This document shows, piece by piece, positions 34,446-46,830 of a stretch of 64,000 nt of DNA. This stretch comes from Lasioglossum baleicum (lineage: Eukaryota; Arthropoda; Insecta; Hymenoptera; Halictidae): the NCBI RefSeq assembly GCF_051020765.1, contig NC_134948.1, positions 6,812,501-6,876,500 on the forward strand, given 5' to 3'. The position numbers and the translations under genes were made by a program. The notes beneath the pieces are model-generated. The model made no database searches. It was not told the origin of the DNA and saw only the letters and a list, made by a program, of their open reading frames with translations. The first letter of the stretch is position 1. Every line of letters starts with the position of its first letter.

Positions 34446-35309
34446 TTCATAATAACAACAGTTCTTAATTAATCGTTTATGACAGGCTCAATAATAATAC
34501 CCCCTGTATGAAAAATTTGTATAATACATACTGAATGTTCAGCAGAACTTCTCGAGTACAGGACAAAATTTTTCAAGGATTGAAAAATTGAGTAATTAAT
34601 GATTCGTCAAGGCGAAATTTTTCGAGGCTGCATATTCAGGAGAATGGAATATTTAATGTTCAGCTGCAGGAGTGAGAGAGGACAAAAGAAAAATCCTGCG
34701 GAGCGCGAATGAATCGCGAGAAATTAAAACGAAAGTACGGTCAAGTAATTAGATCACACAGGCCCCGAGCATAATTAATAACTCCCGGGTCGAGTTTTTT
34801 TCTTCCTCCCCCCGGGGGTAGGAGGAGGGCTGATTTATGATATCGGCCACGGCACTTATCGAAACTTTAAGGATAATAAAAGGTCGGGAAGGAGCTGGAA
34901 AGGATTAAGGAAAGTGATGGACGATGACCGATCAGCGCCGTCACAATAATGATCCGCGTAAATAATAAGACTCGTTATGGCTCTACCTCTCCCTCTCTCT
35001 CCTTCTGCTTCGTCCAAGGGACTCCCACCCTGCCGTCTCTCTTTGTTTTTGATCCTTAATAGCGATCGGCCTACGTTAACTCCGTCGGAGTTGAACACGA
35101 AATTACGGTAGTAAGCGTGACTGGCGGGAAAAAATGTCGTTCTCTCGTGCCGATGCTACGTCAGACCCTAACGTATTATTTTCAATGGTAAATAGTAAAT
35201 TGCAGATTTTTGCGAGGCCCTTTGTGTCCAGGATTAAGTTATTCGCATAAGTTTTGCAATGACCAGCACTCGATTATTGCTCGTCGCGAACTCAATATTC
35301 GTTCTTTCT
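34446..35309. other. spacer, no gene seen
   Basis: Mixed AT-rich and GC-rich DNA with a short pyrimidine run at 34981-35000. Nothing recognisable. Confidence 0.5.
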
Positions 35310-35860
35310 TCGTAGAAAAATTTGAGGATGAAGTTAAAACCTAGATTGTAAAGTTCATTGAGATCCCTTTGCGAAAAATCGCAAACCTAGCCCAATACGT
35401 GCAAACTAAATTCATTCATTCTTACCATACCTAATCGCTCATAGCGCGGTCATTGTTGATCCCCCCTAGGTGTAAAAATTTGAGAATTTCTACAAAGCCG
35501 AAGCAAAAAAGTACGTGAAATTCTCATTTCAAAAGGTTGAATAGTTCCGCTGCAAGAAAATCGCAAAGTTCTCCTGAAATATCGAATTCTGAAGGAAAGC
35601 GACCCCTCAATTTGAAGACTACTCGATCGCCTATAACAAGTCTAATTTCGCTTTCTCCTCTTTCCAAAAATTTGAGAATATTCACAAAATGTAATCGAGC
35701 AATCACACGGAAGTTCCATATCGAAAGAACTTATGGTTCCGCTATTAAAAAATCCCGAAGTTGTCCCAAATTCCTCCTCGGTGTAAAATCATCTCTCAAA
35801 GGACAGTTTCGGGCTATTTTTGCAGGACAACTGGAAAACGCTGGCGCCCTTTGACCGTAT
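35310..35860 (-). repeat. older, diverged satellite monomers
   Basis: Three weakly similar monomers share AAAAATTTGAG(A/G)AT and AAAATC(G/C)(C/G)(A/G)AAGTT blocks with the arrays to the left, on the minus strand. Confidence 0.6.
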
Positions 35861-36060
35861 TGTACTGTTACATTTAGGCTTCGAGGAAATCCACAAATTT
35901 TTACACATCTGAAATATCAAAAACTGCCTCCGAAATAAGCTTTCACACTTCGCACCCCTAACAACACCCACCGAGAAATCTGACCGAGAGTCCCCATGGA
36001 ACTCATCAAACCCGAAACATCGTCCCCATCGCAATCCCCATGTAAACACCGAACTACCAA

Positions 36061-36750
36061 AATCGCACTAGCGCAACTACATCGATCGGCTCCGTCAAGG
36101 GTGGCGGTATAAAGAGGCCTTAGTCCATTATATACGAATTACAGACATGTTTTCGGGGGGGCTAACATTGTTACGGATTGCGGGCTCGTGTGTCTACGAG
36201 GGTGCTCCCCCGGGCTCGAACACCATGAGCACACCATGAACACCGCGGTGTTCAACGAAAGGGGCTGCGGGCTAAGGGAAAGAGAAGAAACGGAGAGGGG
36301 CAGGGGGAGGGGGCACCCTTTTAATGCCCAGAACAAATCGGACTCGGCGAATCGGGCGGTTATATTTAAAATAAATTGCCCGTGGCTCGTTTTTCTTGCG
36401 AACCGCCGAGTTGGCGCTTTGTCGACGCCGGACCGTGAATCATTCCGGCGAATCGGAGCCCAGTGTTGCCCCAACATATTCCCGATCTCTCTCTCTCTTT
36501 CTTTCTTGCTCTTCAAGCACACAGGACCACCGAAATTTCCTGGCCCCGGCCATTATCTAGATAATCGGCGTGAATGCCCCTCCGCCTTTTCACAGCCACC
36601 GCTCGCGCCCGGATCGCTTTCACGGAAAACTTTGACCTTTTCAAGGCAGGGGGGCTGTGGTTTACATCGGGGGGCTGTGGTAACTCCTGGGGTGTTCACT
36701 TTTATTGCCTAACTGCGGCCCGGGTTGGCGGTGTTGCTGATAATTAGTAT
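36061..36750. other. GC-rich island with a TATA-like element
   Basis: GGCGGTATAAAGAGGCC near 36104-36120 resembles a core promoter TATA box in a GC-rich setting. No downstream coding exon is recognised, so this is only a candidate. Confidence 0.3.
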
Positions 36751-36799
36751 ATTCGCTCATGATTGCGATTCTGGTGAGAGTAATCTTTCAGCGAGCTTC

Positions 36800-37260
36800 T
36801 GAGGCAATGTTCAAACTTTTGGATTGAGGGGGGATCAAAATTAAGCGATTAATTAAAGAGTTTGTGACTAATATTGAGGGCCGATTTTCCGAACAGTGGG
36901 ACAACTTTGTAATTTTTTTTATAATAGAACTGTGGTACTTTTTGATGCGGGACTCTCATGTACTTTTTCATTCAGGCTTTAAGTATGCATACAAATTTTT
37001 TTGATTGGGGATGATATCAAAAGTAGGCTTGCTACACAGGATTAATTACAGAATTCCTGACTAATATTGAGGGATGATTTTGCGAACAGTGACGAATTGG
37101 GACAACTTTGTGATTTTTTTACAACAGAACTGTGAAACATTTTGATACGGGACTTCGATGTACTCTTTTATTTAGGTTTTCAGTATGTCTACAAATTTTT
37201 GGATCAAGAAGAAACCACTATTGAGCTGTCTGTGAGCGATTTAGTATGTGATAAGTGAAA
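36800..37260 (+). repeat. diverged satellite monomers, forward
   Basis: About two monomers, with GGGACAACTTTGT(A/G)ATTTTTTT repeated near 36897 and 37099 (about 200 bp apart). Same family as 31890-32810. Confidence 0.7.
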
Positions 37261-38950
37261 TATCGATCTAAGTAAACCCAGTATGAAAAGATCGTATTAA
37301 AAGATGTCTAACTTCCGTAAACAGATTGAAAAGTCGAAGAGGTATAGTTTCCGTCGGTTTTCTCGACGATTATAATGCTCGAATCGAAGACGGAACGGTT
37401 CCGTAATGTATGAAGAGCGAACATCTTGATAAGTACGTGCGGTCGGTGCACCATTATCCGGAAACAAGTCTATAATTTGAGAATAATGGCGTTCGATTAC
37501 CGTTGTCTCTCCACCAATCACGTTTCTGTGGTTTTTCCAAGTATATCGGGGACTCTTTTTTCCATCGAAACCCTTTTATCGTAAATTAGAAAAACCACAC
37601 GGGACCCGATTGAGAATCCCGACGGAGCGTTCGCGGGCTCCGCCATTTTGAAATGGTGGACGTAATAACGATAGGAGAAAGTTTGCTCGGAATAATGCAC
37701 ATTTAACACAATTTTCAAGCATGATCATTATATCTAATAATCTAATATTATTAAATGTATTTTTGCTGATTGCTTTCAACATGGCAAAATGTCAAGGAAA
37801 AGACAAGTCACGAGGTTTGTTTTCTCACGTTTTGTACGAAACGTTGCTTCAAGACGTCTATTGACGATGTAATGATACTGAGTTGCAGTTTTACCAACGA
37901 AGTTCGCAGAAAAATTGCATATCATCTTTTCCGAAAATGAATATTTATCATTGAAAAACGCAACGTCAAGCTCGTGCTTCAGGCGCGACGCCATTGCTCC
38001 GTTTGAATACTCGTCACTTCCGGCTGTTGCATGCTAACAATGTCGCATAATCGCGTGGACAATAACTCAGTTTTTGACATTTCCGAGAAATGGGCACTTC
38101 CATTCTTAACCTTCAATTTTAATGTTAACATCTCTGGCCATATCATTTTTGATAAATAGTTATACAAATTTACTAAAATTCAATGCAAATTTGTATGTTT
38201 GCTGAGCCATTTGCAAGGTTGGAAGTTAAACAAACGCTCCATTAAATGTTTTACTAATCAAATATATCTTTAATAATTAAAACAAAATGATTACCAATCT
38301 TCATATGTATATTCATATATTCAAGATATAAAAATACAAAGGCTGCAAATCACTTTTTTTCGAAAACTTCAGTGACAGAAATGAAATGAATATTATTTAT
38401 ACAAATAGTATTAAATAAATAGAACAGGTTTACCCGAACAAATTTGGCTCGCTTTCTCATTCTAGCTGTTATTTCAAATTTTCGCAATGGCGCTCGATTT
38501 CGAACGGCCGCGCGAACAATGCGGTTTCTTCGAGCATTGTGCAACGTTACAAAAGTAACGTCGGGTTTTTTGACAAGCGGAAAATCAAATTTCCCCAACA
38601 GAGAGGGGTGAGAGAGGGGGAATCAATTATTCGAGCACGGTCGGGAACGAATGGATCGCAAACGCGGCGGATTTTCATTCCGCTGCCGGTGGTTTATTAA
38701 AACCCCACTCTATTTTCGAGAATTATATTTCGACCGGGACGATAAATCCAACACGGGTCCCCCGGATAACACGCGGATTTAATTTATCACGACCGAATTA
38801 ATACAACCAACTACCCGGTGGAAAGTTCGATGATGGACGACCTGGAATTTACTCGGGTGTTAGGCGAAAGGCAAACCTTGAGGGGTCCTGTACACCTGGG
38901 AACGAAAAACACTTTTTTATTGCTCATTTTATTTTGTCCTTTTCCTATTT
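37261..38950. other. spacer, no gene seen
   Basis: AT-rich with a GC-richer stretch near 38570-38830. An aaaatggcg-type (YY1/Pho-like) motif lies at 37641-37649. ORFs are short and unrecognised. Confidence 0.5.
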
Positions 38951-39517
38951 ACCACGCTTATGTTAACTTGTCGTGTTCTTGTTGTATGCGTAAAATCTTG
39001 TGATCGAATTTTAAACCTCTTCCTATAGTTCAATCTTGCTGAAGTTTTGTATACACTTTTGCTTCCGATGTCAATAAAAGTAGAAAATAAAACATTTAAA
39101 AAAACTTGTTAAAAACCACGCTTATATTAAAATGCACTAAAAAGAAGAAAATAAGTTTTTAATAATATTTTCACCCAAAATTTTAAGCAATTTTTCCAAA
39201 TTTCCTCCGTTATAAAATTAGTGTCGGAATAGATAGAATTTAATATAAATTTAAATAAAATCATGACATTAGTGACTATAAAAATAAAAGCGTGGAGCAC
39301 CCTCGAAGATTACGTCAATATGTTGTATAGTTTAGCGCTCCAAAATATTAAATTTTTCTATCTATTCCGACACTAATTTTATAACAGAAGAAATGCACTA
39401 ATCGCTTAAAATTTTGGGGAAAAATATTATTAATCATTTAACTGGATTCAGTATTTTATGGAGAACCAGGAAAAAAATTATTTTCTCCTTTTTAGTGCAT
39501 TTTAATATAAGCGTGGT
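38951..39517 (-). mobile_element. composite foldback MITE, copy C
   Basis: This copy is bounded by ACCACGCTTATGTTA at 38951 and TAATATAAGCGTGGT ending at 39517, with the third internal terminus at 39115. The GC-rich body is largely deleted. The hairpin (39115-39517) is longer than in A and D because each arm carries extra sequence, for example TAGTGTCGGAATAGATAGAA at 39221 and its complement near 39358. Confidence 0.8.
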
Positions 39518-41534
39518 TTTTTAAAAGTTTTTTTTATATATTTTATTTATTTCATATTCGAATTTGTGGTCAATTTTGTAGTTGAGTAATTGCTGCTCGA
39601 TTTTAAATATTTGTGTGACAATTTTTAGTAAATAATAGAGTAATTTTGTTGCCTTTCTAAATAATTTTTGAGCTAACTGCTGTGCTTGTAAACAAAATTC
39701 TTATAATGTCATTTTTAGAAATGGCTTTGTAGGATATTTCCTGATAATTTTATATGTTATTGTCTTCAATGAAAATGACAGTACAATGTCTGTAAAAAAT
39801 TTGTTTAATGACTATGATAACATCGATGATAATAATTATATGTATAAATAGCCTGAAGCATTTAAATATGGCACACGAGGGAAAATGATGAAATGTGGCC
39901 CGCGAACGATGTGTCTCGCTTTACATACTCATTAACTTTCCTGATCGTATCTTCCGGAGCTTTTTCATTTACAAGCAAATGAAGTTAACTTTTCGCGTCG
40001 TGTACCAGGAGTAATAACCCGGAGAGAATATTGTTGTGATTACTATCGTCTTTTGCAGTGTAAACCTTGCACACGTGTGACCCAATTTAGAGTTGCTGTG
40101 GCAATAGAAATTAATTGACTGCGGATGTTCACGCGACCATTGCCAAAAGCGACCATTTTCCAGCACGACAATATAAAAAGAAAATTGTGTTTATTATGAT
40201 TTCTCAGAGTCAAATATGCTATAAAAATTATTATTAAATTAACAGGGGGGATGCCAATAATTAAAACTTATTTTCTTTACGGAGGATTTATTTCAACAGA
40301 AACTGGTACCTACTTTCTCAATATGCAAATTAACAATATATTGTGCCACAATTGTGGATATTTACACCGCCTTAAACTTGTGAGAATATACAGCTCGATA
40401 TTAAATGGAAACTTACTTTCTTCATTGAGGATTTTAATACATTGCAATAAAGATTGTACGAGTTTTCATTTTACTGTTTAATTTATTATTTATTATCAGA
40501 GTGAACTGCGCTATAAACTTCGTAATACGAAGGCATAAACGTCTACAATCTTGGAATTTATTGGAATTATACGCATCGAACCAATTTCACGGCGCCGCCA
40601 TTTTGGAATCGACGATAGCCGAGCCTTCGTTCGCATACTTCAATTAAAACATTATTCTTTGACTCGTATTCTAATAAAATAGATAACTGTTTAATTTAAA
40701 TTTCTCTATTATGAACTTGAACTCTATTTTATATTCATTTAGATTTTAGTGCTTATTTCACACATTTCAATCTTATACCTCCTCGTAAATTTGTTGTCGA
40801 AAAAACCCATCGAACAAAGTTTTCAAAAGCATATTTGGTAACAGTGAATATGTTTTATATTTTATTAACTAATTGTCGACTGGTAGGCACACCATAACAG
40901 AGCCCCATACAATTATAATAAAATTATTCAAGCCGCTAGGTGCTAAATTAGCGTTTAGCATATAATTATGCTAGAATTCGTAAGGAAATGTTGCCGAGCA
41001 AGGGGAAACACATACGCAATTAACAATAATTATCTATGCATTTATACAGACGAAAAAAGTAAGAAAACTAGAAAATTCAATCCTTTCTATTACATTTTTT
41101 AACCTACAGAAGTTCATAATAAAACGGGGCGTTCGACCATTAAATTATAATTATAATATGCTAAATAAGTATTTGCCAGTGTACACCGTAGAACCACGGA
41201 TATTTATGCAAATATTGACTTTTGTGAACCGGTTTCGTAGAAAACGACGGAAACGAGAGAGCTCGAACGCCAAATAGAATCAAAAGTTGACGGAATTTCA
41301 ATTAACTTGTTTGTCGCACAGCTAGCCGGTAGTTCAGCAAATTAGAAATGCGTTAAAAAACATGTTCGAGCCAATCGTCATCGGAGATGACATTAATCTT
41401 GTGTAGAAGATCTACAAATTTACTGGATGTTAATTTGGGAGACTACTGATGTATAAAATCTCTGTGTAGGCCTCAGTTATTTACATACATACAATCTAGG
41501 TACCTAATTTTAATAATTTAAAACGTTCTTACTA
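39518..41534. other. AT-rich spacer, no gene seen
   Basis: No recognisable coding sequence or long repeat. A YY1/Pho-like CGCCATTTTGG motif is at 40596-40606. Confidence 0.5.
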
Positions 41535-42075
41535 AGTGATAAACAATCATGTACCAGGGTGAAGGGGACCTAGCAAACGTCACGAGTCGAATCTTCCACC
41601 AGTGAGAAATTAATAAAATAAAATAGTTTAAAATAAGATTTGAATAAATCTAGGTATAATTATGGTAGTTAAAATTGTTCTTGCTCAAATGCAAGTTCTT
41701 GCAAAAATGGGCACGTGCAATTTAAAGCAGTGGACGAATTACGAAGATTTAAGGACATCAGTGTATTAATTTCAACTTAATAAGACAATTAAAAGACTTG
41801 TCTATTTGGTTCCCGTGTCTTGCAATCAATGCAAACGTTTTTTATTTTGCGTAAAGATCCGCAGTCTAGTGATAAACAATTACCAGGCTGAAGGAGACCT
41901 AGCAAACGCCCCGAGTGAAAGCTTCCACGACTGTGAGAAATGAATAAAATAAAATTGTGTGAAATGAGATTTGCATAAATCTGGGTAAGCTGAAATTGTT
42001 CTCGCTCAGCGATAAACAATTAGGAGAGCGAGGTGGACCGAGCAAACGGGGGATTCGTCACGAGTCGTATTGTTT
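41535..42075 (+). repeat. local tandem duplication, ~333-bp unit
   Basis: AGTGATAAACAAT(T/C)A followed by GACCTAGCAAACG recurs at 41535 and 41868 and, partially, at 42007. The first unit contains the dispersed repeat copy 2 (41700-41867), while the second lacks it and is shorter. Confidence 0.75.
41700..41867 (+). repeat. dispersed repeat, copy 2
   Basis: Colinear with 24102-24277 and sharing the AAAGATCCGCAGTCTA end. It lies within the first unit of the local tandem duplication. Confidence 0.75.
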
Positions 42076-42865
42076 CGGTGAAAAAGCTGGCGAAATAAAA
42101 AAGGCGAGCTGGACAGATATAGGCGGAGAAATAAACAGAGAGGCAGATCTGAAAGGCAAGAAGCCGATGGAAGAAAGAAACAAAGAAAGGGAAGGCTCTC
42201 GCCGTAAAAGGGTGGCTCGACAAAATGGCCTCGAACGGGCTCCTAATGGCCGGCACGGGCCGTTTGCGCGGCCATGTTACATAACTCTCCCAAGGAGAGC
42301 GTAAATACGCTCTCTCTCTCCTAAGGAGAGCGTGTTACCAGCTATACACTGTCTTTCTCACTCTCTCTCTCTCTCCCTTTCTGCCAGAGCGTTGCGCTGT
42401 GCAAAGCGGCGCGTACGATTTTACGAGCGACGCTAATGCACCCCTTCTCGACTGCAACCCTCTGTGACCCTTCCGATGCCATCGATTGCTATTGCTGGAC
42501 CTCTGGGACCAACTTCGTTCCACAATTTTTATCCTCCGGTTTATCGTTATGATTAATATTTACGGTTTATTGAATTAACCCTCCGCTTTCTCGGTCCTGG
42601 TCGCTGCCTAATTGATTCTCGCTCTTCGGGTTACCTCGAGGTAAGCGAAAGCTTATGCACATAACATTAAAAATCATATTAGATTTCATTTCAATTTTGT
42701 GCTGTTTTGCAAGCAATCATTATCTTCTTCCACTTCCATATCATTTTTCATACTGTGATGCTATGCACACAACGTTAACATCATATTAGATTCCACACGC
42801 AATAATTACTTTCTTCCATATTATTTTTCGTACTGTGAATAGAGCTTGAAAATTTAGTCTCAGCC
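42076..42865. other. GC-richer spacer with hairpin and (TC)n run
   Basis: GAGAGCGTA and TACGCTCTC form a tight stem at about 42295-42314, followed by another GGAGAGCGT and a TC run at 42358-42375. No gene was recognised. Confidence 0.5.
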
Positions 42866-43318
42866 AGAGTCGGGCAAAAATTTAATCAACGATTGACGAA
42901 TTTCTACTTGAATCGTTAATCGCAATTAACAATTAATCTCCCAGTTTAGTCGTTAATTGCGGTTAACGATTACAGTCTTTTCAATTGTAATCGTCAATCG
43001 GATAATTGATTAATGATTAACTGCCGAAAGAACTAATATACGGAATCAAAACTGCATGCATACTGAAAGAAATGTAAACCGAGTTTTTGTTGAGACATAT
43101 TTCTATTAATTGTTGTTTCTATTATTATAATTGTTTCCATTAATTGACCGTGTGGCGATTAATTTCAACAATTGATTAAATTAGTCTCCGTTTTTTCGAC
43201 GATTTCTTTTTTTAATCAACGATTGATTTAATAGATTTAATCAATCATTACATTTTTTAATCGTACACGTTAATTAATCAATCTTCATTAAAATTTTAAT
43301 CGATTAATGCCCAACTCT
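42866..43318. mobile_element. non-autonomous element, TTAATCAACGATTGA family, copy 1
   Basis: It begins AGAGTCGGGCA and ends TGCCCAACTCT, giving imperfect ~11-bp inverted ends. Internal blocks such as TCAATTGTAATCGTCAATCG and TACGGAATCAAAACT are shared with 52161-52642. It has no ORF. Confidence 0.75.
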
Positions 43319-43859
43319 AATTTCAGTAACTAAAATTATTTATTAAAAGTTAAAATCAGAGAAGAGGAACGACACTGTTTATTTCGCGATAGAATGATCA
43401 ATTAGAGCTATTAATTGATTAATTCCTCGAAGAATCCACTCAGCCACGACACAGTCACTGTCATTCAGGACCGTTGACAGCGGACAAGGACAACGGCAGC
43501 GTTGACACGCGCCGGAGAACAACAAAAAGCTGTTCTACCTGTGTTCGGGGCATAGTGAACCGTTCAGAAGCGAGTCCTCGTGAAATCGCCGGTGGTGGGG
43601 GGTTTATTATTTCGATAGCATTGTTATTAATTCAGCGTGCGCTGCCTAAGAGCGTAAGCTTGTCACGGATTTCCTCTTTTACAGCCACCCTCTCTACGAA
43701 AAGGCAGGCCTTGTTCTTTGTGGAATTCATTAAATCATCGGCATTCCGCTCGGCACGTGGCCACCCCCTTCCCCGACCCTCGAGGAACTAGGAACCCCAT
43801 AAAGAATCGGTCCTTTCTTGCGCTTTTTGAAACATTGTGGGGCGGACAATAATAACACT

Positions 43860-44692
43860 GTCATCTCGGGAAAATTGTGGGTAAGTGCTTTGAAAATAAT
43901 TGTTTAACCCTTACTCATTTTATGACAATTTTGAAATTATTATTCGACACCTATTGTGTATTACTGCCTAGTGGTACATTAGAGTTTGTAATAAAATCTA
44001 TTGCTATAATTTACAAACAAGTTACATGCACACAAAATATATTGAAACAATATTTACATTTGTTACGGTCATCTCGGGAAAATTGTGGGTATGTAAGTGC
44101 TTTGAAAATAATTGTTTAACCCTTACTCATTTTATGACAATTTTAAAATTATTATTCGACACTCATTGTGTATTATTGCCTAGTGGTACATTAGAGTTTC
44201 TAATAAAATCTATTGCTATAATGTACAAACAAGTTACATGCACACAAAATACATATATTGAAACAATATTTACATTTGTTACAGTCATCTTGGAAAAACT
44301 GTGGGTATGTGCTTTGAAAATACATATATTGGGTTGGCAAGAAAATAATTTCGGTATTTTAAGGTGAAGTATAAAACCGAATTTTTTCATTCAAGCGATG
44401 AACTTTAATCAGTAAAATATTTTCTTATTTATTCTTTTTGGCAGAAGATCATCAAACAAAATGGGAAATATCTTATTTATTAAAGTTCATTGCTTGAAGA
44501 AAAAAATTATACTATTTCACCTTAAAATACTGAAATTACTGTCTTGCCAACCCAATAATTGTTCAACCCTTACCCAGCTTACGTCAATTTTAAAATCATT
44601 ATTCGACACTCATTGTGTGTTACTGCTTAGTGGTACATTAGAGTTTGTAATAAAATTTATTGCTATGATTGACAAACAATTTACCTCCACTT
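43860..44692 (+). repeat. 208-216 bp tandem triplication
   Basis: Units start with GTCATCTCGGGAAAATTGTGG at 43860 and 44068 and a variant at 44284. The third unit is interrupted by the element at 44329-44555 and then resumes. ORFs of 80-113 codons arise only because the repeat is open in one frame. Confidence 0.9.
44329..44555. mobile_element. mariner-derived MITE nested in the triplication
   Basis: The inverted ends TTGGGTTGGCAAGAAAATAA and the complementary GTCTTGCCAACCCAA are flanked by TA on both sides. The arms extend about 30-40 bp (TATTTTAAGGTGAA). Length is 227 bp, too short for a transposase. The GGGTTGGCAAG terminus is typical of mariner elements. Confidence 0.85.
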
Positions 44693-46543
44693 TTTCAGTT
44701 AATAGCTTTAAAAAATAGTAACAACTGCTCCAAGGAATTAGAAAATTGACATTCGAAATACCTTATTCAACTGCCTCTGTAAATAATAGTCTCATTCTAC
44801 GTTTCATTCCTCGGAACAAAAGAGCCAGCAACGTTCCTCCAGCACAATCCGATCATCTTTATTCGAATTTTATACGGTGTATCTGTTTTTCATAATTATT
44901 TCACGCGTGCATTATCATGGTCCCACGAGTATTAAACTGTGTTCTGAATGTTAATGTAATCGCCCGGTTACATTGTATTCACACGAACTGTGTTCATGCG
45001 TTTAAATTTCCCGACCGTGTGGTATCTACCGAACGTTTTATTAAAATCAATGTAGCGATTGTTTTTTTTAATACCAATATGGACGGGGCTGCATTTTATC
45101 AATCGGGGGGATCGGAATAGTGGGAAACACAGGTTGCACTTTTCAGATTTCAATGGCGGAACGAAGTGGATGTTTATTAATACGCGAAACGAATTAATTG
45201 CGCTGAGAATGCTCGGGATTAGGCGGGGAAACCTTGAAGTTTTAAGGAGGCGAGGTAAAAAAACACGAGGAGCTAATTAAGAGATACATTTGAAATGTAA
45301 ACGTGATGAAAAGAGCATCGTATAATAATGGACGGTTCACGTCGTTTGCAACTTTGGAATTATCGTTTTGATTTCTGAGGCAAATGTTCTTCGACGCGTG
45401 AACGAAATTTAATTAAGTTTAGCTGCATTTTTAAATTCGGGCGCTGAGAAATATAATTGAGACGTACATATAGAAAGACAGTTATCTAGATTATACATAT
45501 TACTAAATCAATTTTATTCGCAAATTTGAACACTGATAAACATAATTGGAAAATACATATAAGCTTCATTCACAAATTTGAACACTGGGAAATATAATTG
45601 AAAAAAAATATAAAGAGTATAATATGCATATTAATATAAATATAAAATTGTCTGCAAAATATGAAACAGAGAAATATATTTATAATTAAACAATTTTAGA
45701 ATGCACTGTATCATGTCCAAATGTAATTCTAAATTGTCAAAATATTTTACGTGTACTTTGTAAATGAACAATCCAGAGTAAAACATTAATGCAACAATAC
45801 AGCAAAAAATGCTATAAAAAGATCACGATCTAATTTGTTACTACGTTCCATAATAGTCTTGAAAAATGGTGAACCTAGTAATTGTCAATAATGTAATTTC
45901 TTTCGCTGTTGTTAAACAATAATGACAGATCTTCTTTGCTTCTTGCAAAAAACTTGATGTGTAATAGTACAACCGAGTGAGACTATGTATAATAAATTGC
46001 ATTGAACCGATTATTTAACCATTTTACGAACACCTTTGCGCGCCGTAAATGTCCAGAGTTCCGCAGCCTAACGATGTGTAATTAAAACAATTAGTTCCGC
46101 TTTCAGCAACGCGATTTTGTCTTGGAAGAACGCTGTATCTTCGATCGCGGAATCAGCTGTAGGGACTAATGTGTTTGCATTTCGAAACTTCAAAGGGCTG
46201 CCGCTCTTCAAACTGGACATTTTTCCGAGAATTATTCACTTCGAAGTAACTTAACATAAACATTCTTATGATGAACGGTATACTTTTACGTCTTGTTTAA
46301 TTCCTCCACAGGAAATTGCTGTGGCAATTTAATGGACTCCTATAAATGGACTGCATTGTTCTGCGTTTGTGGTCATTCGGAGTCATTTTTACTTCATCCG
46401 CCACTTCACTTTTTACTTAATTTTCCACTTCCTCACTTCATATTTTACCCGATTGTTGCAAGGAATATTTAATGGAAGGAACGGGGATTTTATTTATCGA
46501 ATCCCTGTAAGTTCAAGAAATTACTAGAATACTTCTCGGATTG
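44693..46543. other. AT-rich spacer, no gene seen
   Basis: A short local duplication containing ATTTGAACACTG occurs near 45523 and 45578. Nothing else was recognised. Confidence 0.5.
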
Positions 46544-46830
46544 AAGGGGTGAAATCAGCCCTTGAAAAAGTTTCAATATTTTCTCAAGAACAATAGATGA
46601 TATAAAAAAAGTCCCATGGTAATATTACATCTACCAAACCGTGTGAAAAAATTTTTATTCAAATGTGTTTCTTCAAAAGATGTTAAAAAATGGATTTGAA
46701 AAATTTTCTTTTTTACATAGTTTAACAGACACGATAATACCATGCAACTTTCGTTCCAACTTTTTTAAAATATCGTTTGTTGTTATTGAGAAAATATTGA
46801 AATTTCTTCAAGGGTTGATTTCATCCCTTT
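46544..46830. mobile_element. palindromic MITE with AAGGGGTGAAATCA ends
   Basis: Arms of about 60 bp face each other: AAGGGGTGAAATCAGCCCTT from 46544 against AAGGGTTGATTTCATCCCTT ending at 46830. The arms also share TTTCAATATTTTCTCAA. An inner CATGGTAAT/AATACCATG pair extends the symmetry. Length is 287 bp. Confidence 0.8.

Noticed and set aside
44026..44367. 113-codon ORF near 44 kb
   Set aside because: It is repeat DNA (the 208-bp triplication) ending inside the mariner-derived insertion.
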